Shown piece by piece: positions 35,107-45,879 of a DNA stretch of 64,000 nt (the stretch's first letter is position 1; the number at the start of each line of letters is the position of its first letter). Origin of the DNA: Microcebus murinus (lineage: Eukaryota > Chordata > Mammalia > Primates > Cheirogaleidae); the NCBI RefSeq assembly GCF_040939455.1, contig NC_134117.1:22375501-22439500 (forward strand), read 5' to 3'. The notes below the pieces were generated by a model. The model was given only the letters and a program-made list of their open reading frames with translations, was not told where the DNA came from and did not search any database. The position numbers were made by a program, and so were the translations under genes.

Positions 35107-35327
35107 CTGAACAGCACCTAAGTGGTCACATAGGTACTACAGTAATAGGGTATTGGGCAGGGGGGAGGGGGGCGGGTATATACATATATAATGAGTAAGA
35201 TGTGCACCATCTGGGCGATGGTCATGCTGGAGACTCAGACTTGTGGGGGGCGGGGGGGAAATGGGCATTTATTGAAACCTTAAAATCTGTACCCCCATAA
35301 TATGCTGAAATAAAAAAAAAAAAAAAA
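35107..35327 (+). other. L1 3' UTR with G-rich tracts
   Basis: Two guanine tracts (35155-35176 and 35244-35264) have four or more G-runs each and could form G-quadruplexes, a recurrent property of L1 3' UTRs. An A tail ends the element. Confidence 0.85.
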
Positions 35328-35337
35328 ACCATAGCCC

Positions 35338-37252
35338 CGGTGAAGTACTGAGGGAAAGCTGCTGTTACTTACCCCTTACCAGAGATCCCATGGGAAGAAG
35401 TTGCAGGGCAGAAGAAGAATGAGCAAGATGTTGGCAGAGACTGACCCCCAAGGATTCAGAGTCCAGCAGAAATGGTAGGTGGGAGTGAATACCCACCCCA
35501 CCCCCGCATACCTGTGGCAGTCCACCAGTGCCCAATCTCTCGGAGAGCACTTCTGCCCTCATGGATCCAGGCACTGCTGTCACCAGTGAACTGAGAGCTT
35601 CTTGGGAGCTCTGCACTGAGCTGAGGGCCTGTGTAGGGTCACTTCCCCCACCACAGACCCGTGCACATGCTTGGTGCCTCTATCCTGCAAGGGAAGTCAC
35701 AGCACCTCAGTCTCTCTGTCACTGGGACCTCACACGATCATTCTGCAGCACTTGCTTAGACTGTGACAGTCACAAAGGGACAGGGAGACACAGGAGAGCA
35801 ACAGTATTTCTGGAGTTCTGGCATGTAGGGCAGGCTGCCCCAAGGGGACTGGGAAGTGCTACAAATGCCTTTTAGGACCCAAGAAGGCAGAATGCACACT
35901 CTCCTGCACCAGAGAGCCCCTGGCTCATGATCCAAAGTCATCTGAACCCCTCCCAGTAGAGACCCGAGTACAGACAGGAGTCCATAGGATAGGAGAATGT
36001 CCTCACCCCAGAGCAGAAGCAGCACTGAAGCTGGAGAAGGGATGTGAAGATGGGGACCTCCTCTCCTCCAACCATCCAGTGCCATGGACATAGCCGCCTC
36101 TGCTCTCAAGCATGAGCTTCTGGAGCAGATATGATTGCTTATGAAATCAAAAATGAGCCCAAGAGACCAAAGCAATCTTAAACAAAAAGAACTAATCTGG
36201 AGGCATCACATTACTGACTCCAAATTATACTACAAGTCTATCTAGTAACCAAAGCAGCATGGTACTTGTATAAAAGTAGACACATAGATCAATAGAACAT
36301 AATAGAGAACCCAGAAATAAAACCATGTATCTACAACCAACTGATTTTCAATAAGCCAGACAAAAACATATACTGGAGAAAGATATTCTATTCAATAAAT
36401 GGTGCTGGGAAATTGGAAAGCCACATGCAGAAGAATGAAACTGGATTCCTATCCCTTACTATACACAAAAATTAACTCAAGATTGATTAAAGACTTAAAT
36501 ATAAGACCTGATTCCTTAAAAATTATAGAAGAACACCTACAAAGAATGCTTCTGGAGAGTAGCCTAGGCAAAGAATTTATGACTAAGACTCCAAAAGCAA
36601 ACACAACAAAACAAAATAAATAAATGAGACTTAATTAAACTAAAAAATTTTGTACAACACAAGAAATAAAAGAAACAGTAAATAGATAACCTACAGAATG
36701 GGAGGAAATATTTGCAAACTATACATCTGATAAAGGACGGATATTTAGAATCTATAAGGAAGTAAAATAACTCAGCAAGAAAAAAAATAACTTCATTAAA
36801 AAGTAGACAAAAGACATGAACAGACATTTTTCAAAAGAAGATAAACAAATGGCCAAAAAACATATGAAAAATGCTCAACATCACAAATCATCAAAGAAAT
36901 ACAAATTAAAACCACAATGAGATACCATCTTACCTCTGTCAAAATGGCCATTATTAAAAAGTCAAAAAACAATAGATGTTGGCATGGATACAGTGAAAAG
37001 GAAACACTTATACACCATTGGTGGGAATGTAAATTAAAACTTTTAAGGAAAACAGTATGGAGATTCTTCAAAGAACCAAAAGTAGATCTACCATTCAATC
37101 CAGCAATCCCACTAGTGGGAATCTACCCAAAGGAAAAGAAATCATATCAAAAAGATACCTACACTCTTATGTTTATAGCAGCACAATTCTCAATTGCAAA
37201 GACATAGAATCAATTTAAGTGCCCATGAACTGATGAGTGGATAAAGAAAATG

Positions 37253-37301
<49 letters not shown>

Positions 37302-37678
37302 TATATATATACATTACATACACACACACACACACACCATGGAATACTACTCTTACTACTCTGCTGTCAAAAAGAAAGAAATAATGTCTTTTGCAGAAAA
37401 GAATGGAAAAACAAATGCCACACGTACTCACTTATAAGTGGGAGCTAAACCATGGGTGTCCATGGGCATACAGAATGGAATAGTAGACTTTGGAGACTTA
37501 GAAGGGGAGGGATTGGGAGTGGGGAGAGGGATCAAAGCTTACCTATCGGGTACAATATACACCATTTGGGTGATGGATATCTTAAAAGCCCTGACTTCAC
37601 CACTATACGATGCATCCATGTAACAAAAACTCACTTGTACCCCCAAATCTATTCAAATAAAAAATAAAATAAAAATAA
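35338..37678 (+). mobile_element. older L1, remainder (5' UTR then ORF2 3' end)
   Basis: Continuation of the element that starts at 31256. 35338-36140 is a GC-rich leader; the text then jumps to ORF2 near the end of the reverse-transcriptase region (CCAAAGCAATCTTAAACAAA, CTGGAGGCATCACATTACTG) and proceeds to the ORF2 C-terminus (ACACCATTGGTGGGAATGT) and 3' UTR with an AATAAAAAATAAAATAAAAA tail. ORF1 and most of ORF2 are absent. Confidence 0.85.
37253..37337. repeat. (TA)n/(CA)n compound microsatellite inside L1
   Basis: About 17 TA units followed by CA blocks, at the same L1 ORF2 site as the (AC)n at 15199-15240. Confidence 0.95.
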
Positions 37679-37764
37679 CTTACAAAGACACTCCATTCCC
37701 AAGGAAGAGGAGCATAACTCCCCACTGTACATAGTGCCTTCCATCCAAAGAGTACAGTTTGGAA

Positions 37765-38285
37765 AGGGAGGAAAAAGCATAACTTTATAATGGAGAAATC
37801 TGACAAGCACTACCTAAGCCAGGTGATCACGGTCAACACCAACAGTGATAGTCACAGGCTGATCTCTACCACATGATGAAAATGGTATTTTACTTCTGAG
37901 GTCTTCCCTACAAAATTACATAACCCTAGTCAAATCATGAAAAAAAAAAAAAAAAACAGTTGAAAAACAGTCTATGAAATATCTGACCAGTATTCCTCTA
38001 AACTGTCAAGGTCATTGAAAACAACTGAAGTCTGAGAAACTGTCACCACCAAGAAGAGCCTAAGGAGACGTGACCTTAGGCTCTACATGTGACTAGATGT
38101 AACATGGTGTTCTGGATGGGATTATGGATGAGAAAAAAAGACATTAGGTAAAAACTAAAGAACTCTAAATAAAGTATGGATTTTAGTGGATAATACTGTG
38201 CAAATATTGGTTCATTGATTAAGACAAATTTACTGTACTGATGTAAAATGTTGATAATAGGGACAGTTGGTGTGTGGTATACAGG
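37765..38285 (+). mobile_element. L1M 3' end
   Basis: Old L1 tail: 'GACCAGTATTCCTCTAAACTG', 'CAAGGTCATTGAAAACAAC', 'GAGAAACTGTCACCACC', 'AAATAAAGTATGGATTTTAG' and 'GATGTAAAATGTTGATAATAG' in order. A pure A-run of about 18 sits at 37939-37956. Confidence 0.75.
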
Positions 38286-38719
38286 GGTGACTGATTTGGG
38301 GGAAGGTGGTGTGTCCAAAGGGAGCTGGGGTTGCTGTTCCCCAGTGAGGCAGAAGAGACCACGGCTGGAACTCCAGGGAACCACTGAGGATTCTCTGGCA
38401 TTCTTTTGTGCTGGTCAGTGGAAAAGGCAGCGAACTAGTAGACTTAGATCCCCTAGGAATGAAGGCTTGGGGCACCTGCCAGGTGAGGAACCCCACCCCG
38501 CAGGAGCCCACCCCTCCAGCAGCAGTCCTTTTCTGAATAACTTTCCTTCTATTTCCAAAGGGAAAAATCCAACCACACTAACTCTACCCAGATGCTCTTT
38601 TTCGTTTTGTTTTAAATCACTGGGACATTCTACTATAAAGACAATGAAGATTGAATCACAGAATCTTTAGTTTTGGCAGTCACTTCAAAAATAATTCAGT
38701 TCAGAGCTTCCTAAAGTGG

Positions 38720-38940
38720 TCAAATTCATAGAGACAGAAACTATAAAGGTGGTTGCCAGGGGCTGGGGAGAGGAGTGGGGTAAAGGGGATTTAATGGATA
38801 GAGACTTTCAGTTCTGCAAGTTGAAAAGAGGTATGGAAATTGGTTGCACAACAATGAGAATGTACTTAATGTCCCTGAATTGTACACTTAAAAATGGTTA
38901 AAATGGTAAATGTTATGTATATTTTTCCACAATTTAATTC
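38720..38940 (+). mobile_element. L1M 3' end
   Basis: 'GGTGGTTGCCAGGGGCTGGG', 'CAACAATGAGAATGTACTTA', and 'TTGTACACTTAAAAATGGTT' with AAAATGGTAAATGTTATGTA are the ordered landmarks of a common L1M terminus, as at 46660-46862. Confidence 0.85.
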
Positions 38941-39217
38941 CATTTCCAATTAATTTCCAAAAAAATAATTCCATTTAAACCATCACCACTACCAACATCT
39001 AACTCCACTCTACAGCATTCTTTTTAAGGAGCCTATTCTATCAACACCACTGACACCCCCTAGAAGGGCAGACCACTGAACTGGGAACTAGGCACGCTTG
39101 GGGAGGAGGGAGAAGGGTCTGGGGGAGGAAGACTAGGGCAGGCAGCAGGGGGAGATGGGATACGGTTCTGTACCCTCTGTACCTCTGTGCTGGGGGAACA
39201 AGAGGGGCTCATGTTTT

Positions 39218-39297
39218 AAACACACACATGCACATACACACATGCACACACACACATGGCCCATCCTATCCCCTGCCCTGCCCTGCTCTATCATGGA
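39218..39297 (+). repeat. inverted repeat, left arm
   Basis: 80 bases: a (CA)n with ATGCA interruptions, then unique text CATCCTATCCCCTGCCC and CTGCTCTATCATGGA. The reverse complement of 40098-40181 repeats it with one substitution in the roughly 42-base unique part and small differences in the CA part. Confidence 0.95.
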
Positions 39298-39309
39298 AGA
39301 AGACCTTGG

Positions 39310-39715
39310 AGACAGCCTTTCTCAGGCTTCTATGTCAGCTGACTTCTGGCTGGAGCAGAACAATGCCAGGCAGTAGCAGGACATTGGAAGGCAGGAGAAG
39401 CCAGGGTATTTCTGCCCCTCCTTCCCTGTTTGAGGCAGTGTCTATGGCAATAGATGCTTCTCCTGACTGGCTCCAGCTCCCAACAGAAACACCTGTCCCA
39501 GAGATCCAGTTTCTACCAGGTGACACCCCCACCCCCACTCCTGTGCCCTGGTAACACCACCTCTTCCCTTTGAACCTCCAGCCTAAGGGTGACAACTCCT
39601 TCCTGCTGCTGCCAATCTCTGGTTTGCCTCCCCATCCCTTTTGTCTTGAAGCCTTTTCATCATATTGCTTTAAATAAGTGATGTGTGTTTTTCTGGTAGG
39701 ACCCTGCCTTCTAAT
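39310..39715 (+). repeat. ancient interspersed repeat, family unassigned
   Basis: Second copy of the family at 8565-8960: 'GACTTCTGGCTGGAGCAG', 'CAGGGTATTTCTGCCCCTCC', 'CCTGGTAACACCACCTCTTCC', 'CCTCCAGCCTAAGGGTG' and an ending 'TCTGGTAGGACCCTGCC'. It lies in the spacer of the inverted repeat. Confidence 0.6.
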
Positions 39716-40097
39716 ACCAGCTCCACTGGTCCATTACCATTCATTACTCTTCATGCAGCTCATCAACAGGCCTGTGCTCTATAACATCAGGCCCCAAGCG
39801 GCTAAGGAAGGAGCTCAAACATCTCCTAATTATAGGGATTTGAACTGCCAGCCCTAGAGCTCCCCACCTGGGACTCAGCCTCTCCACCTCTGTGGGACCT
39901 ACCCCTCCCTCCAGGTGGTTTTGCCCACCCAATGGCCACATGAGCTTAGCGTCCACTAAGAGCTGGGAGAAACTAACAATGACCTGAGAGGAGGGGGATG
40001 TGGAAGAGGGGGCTTGGGGCAGCCTGGGGCAGCCTTCAGTGAAGCTGGCCACCCCTCCCCACTCCCCTGGTGGAGACACACAAGCCCTTCCTCAGTG
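39716..40097. other. inverted-repeat spacer, nothing else recognised
   Basis: Unique-looking sequence; no coding or repeat signature seen. Confidence 0.4.
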
Positions 40098-40181
40098 TCC
40101 ATGATAGAGCAGGGCAGGGCAGGGGCTAGGATGGGCCATGTGTGTGTGTGCATGTGTGTGTGTGCATATGTGTGTGTGTTT
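40098..40181 (-). repeat. inverted repeat, right arm
   Basis: 84 bases complementary to 39218-39297; the TG tract at 40139-40180 is slightly longer than the partner CA tract. The spacer is 800 bases. Confidence 0.95.
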
Positions 40182-41185
40182 GGTGTCGGGGGGGCCATTC
40201 CCTTCTAACCAGGAGTGATCTTGTTCACAGACCTCATTGTCCACGACTGTGGCCATTAGCCAGCCACATGCAGCTTTGTTTAAATGTACATTTAAATGAA
40301 TTAAAATTAAAGTTTAAAATTTGGTTCTTCAGTTGGATAAGCCATATTTCAAGGGCTCAACTTGTGGCTTGTGGCTGTCACGTTGGACAGAGCAGACAAG
40401 GAACATTTCCATTGGCACAGAAGTCCTGCTGAGCAGCGCTGCTCCTGGACGAAGCTGTCTTTGTCAACAGAGAAAGAAGTGAGACTTGTGCAATACAAAT
40501 TAACCAATTACAGGTTAGCCACCAAACATCCTCCCTGCTGTGTGTGTGACCAAAGGGTGATTGGGTTTGTAGGCAGAACCGGCTTTTAGCTGGACGGGAG
40601 GAGGGGTTCAGGCGGAGAGATTATTTTCTGGTGGCTCCTCTGAAGATGCACGAGTAGAAAGTTGATGAGATTAATGTAAGTACGAAAACCTACTGAAGCA
40701 AGGACCTTTTGAAAAAATGTAAGAAAGATATTTACTTAAATGGGAAAGGGAAGAAGCAGCATGTTTACTCTTCACTTGGCTCTCTAAAAGAAAAGAAACA
40801 AAAGAGCGTCAGCTAAAATGTCTTTGCAGCGCAAGCTTAGCAGGCCAGGACACGGAAGGTAACGCTGGCGGCGGGCGAGTGAGATATTTCACCTGTCTCT
40901 ATGACAAGAAAATTAGAGGCAGTTGAGCAGGGCATTAAACTTGGAGAGACAGAGATGCTCCCTTTGCATCTTACCTTTCCCTGCTGCAGCCCTCAGCTAG
41001 AAAGAAAAGGCTTTATTTCCAGTTCATTCGAAATCTGCATACCATAGGGTGGGACGGACAGAGGGCCGGAAGGATAAAGGGGGAGGGTCATTGCTAACCC
41101 GTAAAAAGTTGACACTTTCAGTACCAAAAAGATGGGAACGCCAGGAGACGTGGTCCCGCCCTGGAGTGAAGAGGCCCTGTTTCCC
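40182..41185. other. unique sequence with a CpG-containing stretch
   Basis: No repeat recognised. 40795-40950 keeps several CpGs (for example in CTGGCGGCGGGCGAGTGAG) next to AT-rich text and may be a conserved element. Confidence 0.35.
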
Positions 41186-41189
41186 AAGC

Positions 41190-41330
41190 AGTGGTTCTCA
41201 CTAGCAGTTTGTTGACCTTCCGCCTTCTCCCCCTTATCCAGTAGGTCGAGGTAGGGGCCAGGAATGTGCATTTTAACAAGCGCTCAGGTGGTGCTGATGC
41301 TGCGGGTGGGAGCCGCACTTGGAGAATCAC
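41190..41330 (+). mobile_element. MER5A-type hAT MITE, partial
   Basis: Begins CAGTGGTTCTCA, keeps 'GAATGTGCATTTTAACAAGC' and 'GGTGGTGCTGATGCTGC', and ends 'CACTTGGAGAATCACT'. Middle diverged. Confidence 0.75.
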
Positions 41331-41589
41331 TTCAATAAAAGACCACTTCCAGATAGGGCAGCCCAAGGGAGGGTCACATTCGCTACTGTCTGTCCACTCA
41401 GGGCCACGGCTAAATGAGCAGGAAGAAGAACTTATCATCTAGGGAATGAGATGCATTTGGTTTGATTTTTTTTTAAGTTGCATTAAAATATTCATTATCT
41501 TGACTACTGAGATTTTGGTGCTCACCCCCCAACCCCCAAAGTAAGTGGCTCACTCTCCTCACCCTAAGCCCAGTGCTGACTGCAAGATT

Positions 41590-41735
41590 GGCCTAATGAT
41601 CTTCATTTTCTCTCCTCCGAGGCTCTGAGATGTGGAGTGACTTGCCCAAGATCACACAGGTAAGTGCAGGGCCATGACTCAAACCCAGTAGTTTTGACCC
41701 CCAAGTCAAGGATTCTTTCCACTAAGCTACAGTTT
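41590..41735 (-). repeat. MIR SINE
   Basis: 'GACTTGCCCAAGATCACACAG', 'CATGACTCAAACCCAGTAG' and 'TTTCCACTAAGCTAC' are the reverse complement of MIR core and 5' end. A weaker MIR-like fragment follows at 41985-42110. Confidence 0.75.
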
Positions 41736-42520
41736 CCCAAATGAACCACCTGTGGGCTGATTGTGCCTGGTGTATCTGCTTTCCTGCTGCTCACGGGACT
41801 CCTTTGAGCAGGTTGAGGAGGCTAGCCCACCGTCAGAGCCATGCGTGTGCGAGAACTACCGCATCCTCTGTCTGCCAACACACTCCATCCACACCAGAGG
41901 GGACTCGTTCATCCAGTGCAGGCATCCAGCCAGGAACTGACAATTTATCTATTGAATCATAACAAACAACTATGAGAATCAACGCAAAGTAAATCGCTAA
42001 CATTAATTTAACATTTACCACGTTACCCGCATTCTCTCATTCAATCTGTACATCAAAGCTGGGGAAGCAGGCGCCCCTAGCCTGTCCAACTCTCACATGA
42101 GAAAAGCAAGTGACAAAAAGGCATCTTTATTTAAAATCATGAAGCCAGTAAGAGGAAGGTGGAAGACCCCAACCTGGATGACCAGCTTTGGGGGTACCTG
42201 CCACCCCTACAAGAAGGAAGAAGGTGCCCGCAGTGTCTGCATTAATCACGTATTCCACGCAAGGACCTCTCCAATTTCTTCTTTCAGCCAGTGACTCATC
42301 GCATACCTACTATATGCAGGCACCGAGTAAAATTTAAAGTCTTAGGTCATAGTTCTATTCCCCCAGGGCTGTACATATTTACATATTGTTGTACATATTG
42401 TGTGCTCTTTCAGGCACACAGAGAGCTTGGTCCTTCATGGATAATGCCCAGATCATTTCTCTTTCAAAGGAAACAGAGAGAAAAATAACGACACATTTTT
42501 AGCAAGAAAGAAGATGCCAG
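41736..42520. other. mostly unique sequence; weak repeat traces
   Basis: Possible MIR remnant at 41985-42110 and possible L2 remnant at 42285-42400 (CATACCTACTATATGCAGGC). Otherwise nothing recognised. Confidence 0.35.
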
Positions 42521-42524
42521 AAGG

Positions 42525-42690
42525 TAATTGCTTTGCAAATTACTGTAAGTTATAAACGGATCAATGATTTTCTCCAGAGTCAGAATCAACTGTAATTAGC
42601 AATATGCAAATCCCACCCTGAGCCCTTTGTGGCTCACAATGAAGTGGGAGGCACCCTCAGCAGCGGGTTATGTTCATTCAGAGGAGGCTG
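42525..42690. promoter_or_regulatory. candidate conserved element with homeodomain/POU motifs
   Basis: TTTGCAAAT at 42532-42540, TAATTAG at 42593-42599 and the octamer ATGCAAAT at 42604-42611 lie within 80 bases of unique sequence. The octamer is an exact POU-factor site. Enhancer function is inferred only. Confidence 0.32.
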
Positions 42691-43014
42691 GGTGGACCCT
42701 CACCCATGGGGTTGGCGGGCTGTGAGCTGAAGGAAAGCAGAGAGGGGCCGAGTAAGCCTGCACCCCGCCTGAAGTTGGGGGCCAGAATGGACACGCTCCT
42801 CTGAACTCTCCTGGCAAATTCCTGCTCCAGTTCCCAGCTCAGGGCCCACATGAAGATAGCAAAGGAGAGTTTCAGAGGTCTGGATGGGAGATGACTTTCT
42901 TCCTACACTGTACAGTAAGGTTGGGGGAAAGGTGGAAAAGCTGTCAGTATTTAATTTCTAAATGAAACCAACATGCCTGTCACCTGAACGAGGACATTGG
43001 CCAGGTGAGAAGGA
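42691..43014. other. unique sequence, nothing recognised
   Basis: No feature seen. Confidence 0.4.
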
Positions 43015-43165
43015 TGAGCACTAGAGAACGAGTCCAAAAGCCTGGATACTAGTCCCGACTCTGCACTGTTAGCCCTATGGCCTTGAGCAGGTCACCTGAC
43101 CTCACAGATTCTAGGCCCTTCATTGGTGAAACAAGAGCATTGGACAAGGTGTCCTTAGGGCTCCT
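43015..43165 (+). repeat. MIR SINE (MIR3-like)
   Basis: 'CCCGACTCTGCACTGTTAGCC', 'GAGCAGGTCACCTGACCTCA' and 'CTTCATTGGTGAAACAAGAGC' follow MIR order. Downstream to 43290 there is weak minus L2-like text (AGGTGCCAGGCACCTTCCAG). Confidence 0.65.
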
Positions 43166-43494
43166 TCTATTCACTTAGTCAGCCGCGAGCACTTATCCTG
43201 CCTTCCAGGTGCCAGGCACCTTCCAGGGACTTGAATTTTTGTCCCAAGCACTAGGGACAAAAATCCAAATGCAACTTGTTCCCATAGCCAGGAGTTCTCA
43301 GTTTGCCAAGAGCAAAGGATGTGTAACAATGTCTGCTAAATGTCTCAGTACACACGGGAACAGGTTTGTCCCAAGGGAATCAAGAAGGTTTCTTGGGGCA
43401 GGTGACATGTGAATGGGGCCGTGAAGAATGACTCCATACTTCATTTCCAAACAGTCCACTTGTCACTCCATCTAAGGCCACAAAACGTTTAAGG

Positions 43495-43680
43495 CAGTAC
43501 TTCTTGGGCTTTTATGAACACACTGATCATTTGGAAAGTGGCATTGCAACACTCACTCTGGGGCCCGTCTTCCACAGATCCTGACCAATCCATCAGAGAG
43601 ACGGGGGTTGGGGACCTGCATTTTAACTAGGTCACTGCTGGTTCTGTAGCATTTGGTCTGTGAACCACATTCTAAGAAAG
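43495..43680 (+). mobile_element. MER5A-like hAT MITE, degenerate
   Basis: 'CAGTACTTCTTGGGCTTTTA', 'GGGGACCTGCATTTTAACTAG' and a terminal 'CTGTGAACCACATTCT' fit a decayed MER5A. Confidence 0.5.
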
Positions 43681-44228
43681 AACCGGTTCAAGCCTTCTTG
43701 ATTCCATCTATATTATTACTTTACCAACAAGCAAATAAATAAATAATCCCAAGGGCTGTTTTCAGACACTTGACAAGAAGCTTCACCATTTGAGAGCAAT
43801 TCCAGAACCTTCTGCATAGGTGCCTCCTCTCAAGAAGCAAAGCAACAGCTGCTGCCACAAGAGTGATGCCACCAGGAGAATACAAACGGCTTCTTCAGTG
43901 TTGAAGCCCCAAGTTCCACTCATGACCCATGAAGGGCCCGTAGCTCCATGGCTCGCTGTCTCCCAGAGGCACTCATGAGAAATATCCAGGCTATTCCTTC
44001 AACGCTGGTTCTCCTAGTCCCTCCCTTCGGGCTAATGAATGGCTCCGTGACCCTGAGGGACCTGGTTTTCCTCCCTCCAGTTTCCTCCCTCTGTTTTTCT
44101 CACCCTGCCAAATAGGGGGGTCTTCCTCTGGCACACCTTCCTCTTCCGCCTTCTGCTTCCTCTGCCTGGGAAGCAGAAGGTAAGGAGGGCATCGCGGTAG
44201 AGAAAGTTGCACTGTCCTGTCTCGAGTG
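43681..44228. other. unique sequence, nothing recognised
   Basis: No feature seen. It ends at an (AC)n microsatellite. Confidence 0.4.
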
Positions 44229-44255
44229 CTCTCACACACACACACACACACACAT
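44229..44255. repeat. (AC)n microsatellite
   Basis: About 11 CA units followed by CATCTCC. Confidence 0.95.
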
Positions 44256-44279
44256 CTCCACCTGGCTGGCTTCACGCTG

Positions 44280-44400
44280 TCAGTCAGGCTCACTTGTCAC
44301 TTCTTCAGGGAGGCCTTCCCTGACTAGCCCACCCATTAGCCTAACTATCCTAACTGCCATATCTTGGATAGTGCTTTATTTGGTGGCTCCCGATACACGA
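44280..44400 (+). repeat. L2 LINE, part 1 (interrupted)
   Basis: 'CTTCTTCAGGGAGGCCTTCC' and 'CTGACTAGCCCACC' match the L2 block; the matching 3' end resumes at 44855 after an inserted LTR. Confidence 0.75.
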
Positions 44401-44852
44401 TGCCTTAGTATTTGTACCTTACACAGTCCCGTCTCCTTGAACCCCAGGCTGGTCCTGTGACTTGTTGTAACCATAGAATGTAGCAGAGGTGATACTATGC
44501 ATTAAGAAGTCCTCATAGCTTTCATTTTTGTGCTTGGAGAAGCCCAGAGCCGCAACGTAGGAGCTCGCAGGAGCTCCCACCCAAAGAGACTATACACATA
44601 GAGATGCCACATAGAGAAGGAGAGACCCTGCAACTACACGGGGAGGGGATATCCAGTTAATCTCAGCTGACCCTGGATACCTGCCAAGCTGCCAGAGAAA
44701 GGAAGCCACACTGGTGACCATCAGCAAGATTAGTAAGGAACCACCCTGCTGAGCCCAGCCCTACTTGTAGAATTGTGAATAAATTGAATAGTTATTGTTT
44801 TAAGCCACTGAGTTTCAGGATGGTTTATTATGCAGCAATAGATATCTGACAT
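44401..44852 (+). mobile_element. MLT1-class LTR (ERVL-MaLR), solitary
   Basis: 'GTAACCATAGAATGTAGCAGAG', 'GAAGCCCAGAGCCGC', 'GAACCACCCTGCTGAGCCC', and the terminal 'GTTTTAAGCCACTGAG' followed by 'GGTTTATTATGCAGCAATAG' are MLT1 landmarks. No internal retroviral gene is present. It sits inside an L2. Confidence 0.85.
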
Positions 44853-44854
44853 CA

Positions 44855-45030
44855 TATCATTCTGTTTCATTTTCTTCATATTATCTATCACAAATAACCA
44901 AAAATTATTTGTCCCCTACCTCTAGAAGGTAAGCTCCATGAAGGCAGGGGATGTTTGCTCATTGCTGCATCCCCTGCGCCTAGATCCTTGCCCGGTACAG
45001 AGCAGGAGCTCCCTAATATTGATCAAATTC
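44855..45030 (+). repeat. L2 LINE, part 2
   Basis: 'GTAAGCTCCATGAAGGCAGGG' and 'CATTGCTGCATCCCCTGCGCC' form the classic L2 3' end, completing the copy at 44280-44400. Confidence 0.85.
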
Positions 45031-45878
45031 ACCACCAGTTCACCCAAACCTAAGGCAGGATCAGGAGAAAAATGCATGACCATAATTGAATGCCCGGCAA
45101 CCTCTTGGCCAGAGCCAGAGTCAGAAAGACATGTTGATTTTCCATTAACAAACTTTACACTAATCAAAGCAAACTTTAAAGAAAAAAAAAAAAAAAGCTA
45201 GTGAGAGATTTTATGCTTGTTTGGAGGCGCCATAAACAGCTGGCTTACAAGCAGCAAACGCTGCAGTTCCCCGGGGTCACAGGATGCAGCAGCCGAGACC
45301 AAATGGCACTGGCACCAATTCTTGCTCAGTCCCAGAGCCAACATCTGGCCTTCCATGCTCTGGTTCACCCCGCCACGCACGGAGCCTGCCTGCCCTGACT
45401 GATGACACTTCCCAAATGGAGCCTCGGCTCCCACCTCCTGCCGGGCAGAGCCAGCTGCTGATGCTGAAGGAAGCCAGCGACCTCTCCCGGGTGGGCGAAC
45501 TGGCTACATAGGGGACAAAGGAAAGCAGTGTGGAAAGATGCTGCCTGGCTGCCTTTTGCACGAATGCCTTCCTGACACCAAACCTCGGTTATTGCTCTCT
45601 GGCCCAACCCCATTTGCATCCTCTTCTGGGCCTCTCTCTCCTTCTCTCCTTGTCTGTGTTTGCAAAAGCCTGAAGAAGCCTTTCTCTGTAAGTGGTGACG
45701 GCCTGCGGAAGCGAGAGAAGTGTGGGCAAGTGCTACTGCCAACCCCGGATCAGTCCATGGTGGGACTCCAGAGAAGACCTAGCCAAGCTCTTATCTTTAG
45801 CCTCCCTAGGTTTCTATATCTGCTCTTTAATGAGGATGTTCTCAGTACTTTGGTGAGGGTTAAATCAGACGATTTAAA
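45031..45878. other. unique sequence, nothing recognised
   Basis: Contains an A-run at 45181-45197. Overlapping frames of 75-125 codons on both strands at 45277-45885 have no recognisable homology. Confidence 0.45.
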
Positions 45879-45879
45879 G

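Larger units (their letters stand above)
31345..35327 (+). mobile_element. lemur-type L1, 5'-complete, internally deleted
   Basis: A nearly 4.0-kb L1 with its true 5' end (GGAGGAGGATCAAGATGGCG), ORF1, the start of ORF2, the ORF2 C-terminus, a 3' UTR and an A tail. Flanks match as a target-site duplication: ACCATAGCCC at 31335-31344 and 35328-35337, extendable to 14 bases with one mismatch. About 3 kb of ORF2, including the whole reverse transcriptase, is missing at a junction near 34688, so the copy cannot move by itself. The same 3' UTR family appears at 60591-60930 on the minus strand. Confidence 0.95.

Noticed and set aside
44401..44852. Possible endogenous retrovirus with coding capacity
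   Set aside because: Only a solitary MLT1-class LTR is present; no gag, pol or env sequence follows.
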